Assembly (NCBI RefSeq): GCF_003602005.1
Contig: NZ_QZWD01000016.1
Coordinates: 1 to 64,000, forward strand
Reading direction: 5' to 3'
Source: Salinisphaera sp. Q1T1-3
Lineage (GTDB): Bacteria; Pseudomonadota; Gammaproteobacteria; Nevskiales; Salinisphaeraceae
DNA length: 64,000 nt
The notes below the pieces were generated by a model. The model had not been told where the DNA came from and made no database searches. It was given only the letters and a program-made list of their open reading frames with translations. Both the position numbers and the translations under genes were made by a program. This document shows, piece by piece, positions 63,265 through 64,000 of this stretch. Numbering within the stretch: the first letter of the stretch is position 1; each line of letters begins with the position of its first letter.

Positions 63265-64000
63265 ACGCACAAATGCTCACCGGCAATAGCGGCTTGCGCC
63301 GCCCCAGCCTGAGTTCGATACCGTTGCTGCTGTTGCGGTTCCGGGCCTATTTGGCGCTGATCGTGCTCGTGGTGCTGTTCGCGGCGACCTCGCCTGCGTT
63401 TCTGACCGTGCGCAACCTGATCATCGTGGCCGAACAGGTCGCGGTGTTCGCGATTCTGGGTGTAGGCATGACGTTCGTCATCCTGGGCGCCGGCATCGAT
63501 CTGTCGGTCGGCTCGGTCGCCGGACTGGCGGCCATGGTCGCCGGCGGCCTGATCTCGCAGGGGCTGCGTATCCCGTTCTTCGATGTCGCGATCTTTTCGA
63601 ACGTGGCGATCACCTGCGTGATCACTCTCGCGGTCGGTACCGCAGTGGGAGTCGTCAACGGGGTGTTCATCACGCGATTGCGTGTGACGCCGTTCATCCA
63701 GACGCTCGGCATGCTGTATGTCGCCCGCGGCGCGGCCCAGCTGATTTCGGACGGCGCGACCTACGGCGATCTGACCGGCCAGACGAGTCTGGGCAACACC
63801 GGCTTTCTCATTCTGGGCAATGGCCGTTTCCTGGGCCTGCCTTACGCGATCTGGATCATGATCGGGCTGGCCGCGATCGCGACCTGGGTCATGCGTCGGA
63901 CGGTGTTCGGCATGCAGGTCTATGCGTTGGGCGGCAATGAGCGTGCGGCTGAGTTGTCGGGGGTGCGAACCGACCGGGTCAAGATCTATACCTACGCGAT
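63261..64000 (+). CDS. Sugar ABC transporter permease (RbsC type), partial
   Basis: The visible 246 codons show the CUT2 permease fold. Examples are LIVLVVLFAATSPAFLTVRN near residue 34, GVGMTFVILGAGIDLSVGSV near 67, VNGVFITRLRVTPFIQTLGM near 132 and GMQVYALGGNERAAELSGVR near 218 (the EAA-like loop). The gene continues past the window edge. The start at 63261 overlaps the ATPase stop by 4 bp. Confidence 0.92.
   Translation, partial: MNAQMLTGNSGLRRPSLSSIPLLLLRFRAYLALIVLVVLFAATSPAFLTVRNLIIVAEQVAVFAILGVGMTFVILGAGIDLSVGSVAGLAAMVAGGLISQGLRIPFFDVAIFSNVAITCVITLAVGTAVGVVNGVFITRLRVTPFIQTLGMLYVARGAAQLISDGATYGDLTGQTSLGNTGFLILGNGRFLGLPYAIWIMIGLAAIATWVMRRTVFGMQVYALGGNERAAELSGVRTDRVKIYTYA

Overview
The window is GC-rich, densely coded bacterial chromosome. 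Gene content and protein style point to a marine or halophilic gammaproteobacterium, and my best guess is a Salinisphaera-like organism. That guess rests on an arginine succinyltransferase (AST) pathway with two succinyltransferase subunits, a PutA without a DNA-binding domain, ethanolamine ammonia-lyase next to an eat-type permease, and many GlcNAc, peptide and amine catabolism genes. The genus is inferred, not proven. I see no rRNA, tRNA, CRISPR array, prophage or defence island.

Layout. 0-9.1 kb: the start of an IS481-type transposase, an FFLEELY-motif protein, a strictosidine-synthase-like beta-propeller, DUF4112, AstE, a basic amino acid ABC transporter (ATPase, two permeases, binding protein), a class A beta-lactamase and another IS481 scrap. 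9.1-16.2 kb: a 2-oxoadipate dioxygenase (HglS type), a CDF metal transporter, a decayed CsgG-DUF4810-DUF799 lipoprotein operon, a sugar isomerase/epimerase and an SDR. 17.2-31.6 kb: a peptide/opine-type ABC transporter with a PuuB-like oxidase, a HAD hydrolase, a GNAT, an AbgA-like amidohydrolase, an Lrp regulator, an aldehyde dehydrogenase, a XRE-cupin regulator and a second FAD oxidoreductase. 31.7-39.1 kb: GNAT and AST genes (AstB, AstD, AstA, AruF-like, AstC). 39.2-45.5 kb: a GlcNAc catabolic operon headed by a ROK regulator with a large palindromic operator. 45.5-50.2 kb: a LysE exporter and the ethanolamine module eutB-eutC-eat. 50.2-53.5 kb: a truncated photolyase, a broken glutaryl-CoA dehydrogenase, a voltage-gated-type K+ channel and an SDR remnant. 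53.5-59.8 kb: the proline module putP, a 36-aa membrane peptide, putA and a divergent AraC regulator. 60.9-64 kb: the start of a ribose-type sugar ABC transporter with a DUF2291 protein.

How the genes work together. Most of the window is amino acid, amine and amino sugar catabolism. The ABC transporter beside astE fits arginine/ornithine uptake feeding AST. PutP with PutA takes up and oxidises proline to glutamate. Eat with EutBC takes up and cleaves ethanolamine. The nag genes import, phosphorylate, deacetylate and deaminate GlcNAc. HglS is the lysine/2-oxoadipate route, while the glutaryl-CoA dehydrogenase that would serve the parallel glutarate route is a pseudogene here.

The striking non-coding feature is a dense set of small repeats. 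About nine copies of one 170-310 bp family (A) and two related families (B, C) lie between genes and often begin exactly at a TAG stop codon. A separate 273-bp MITE with 21-bp inverted termini and 4-bp target duplications interrupts two genes. A 559-bp imperfect inverted repeat lies between astD and astA. Together with several frameshifted or truncated genes this shows a region under recent mobile-element activity and gene decay.
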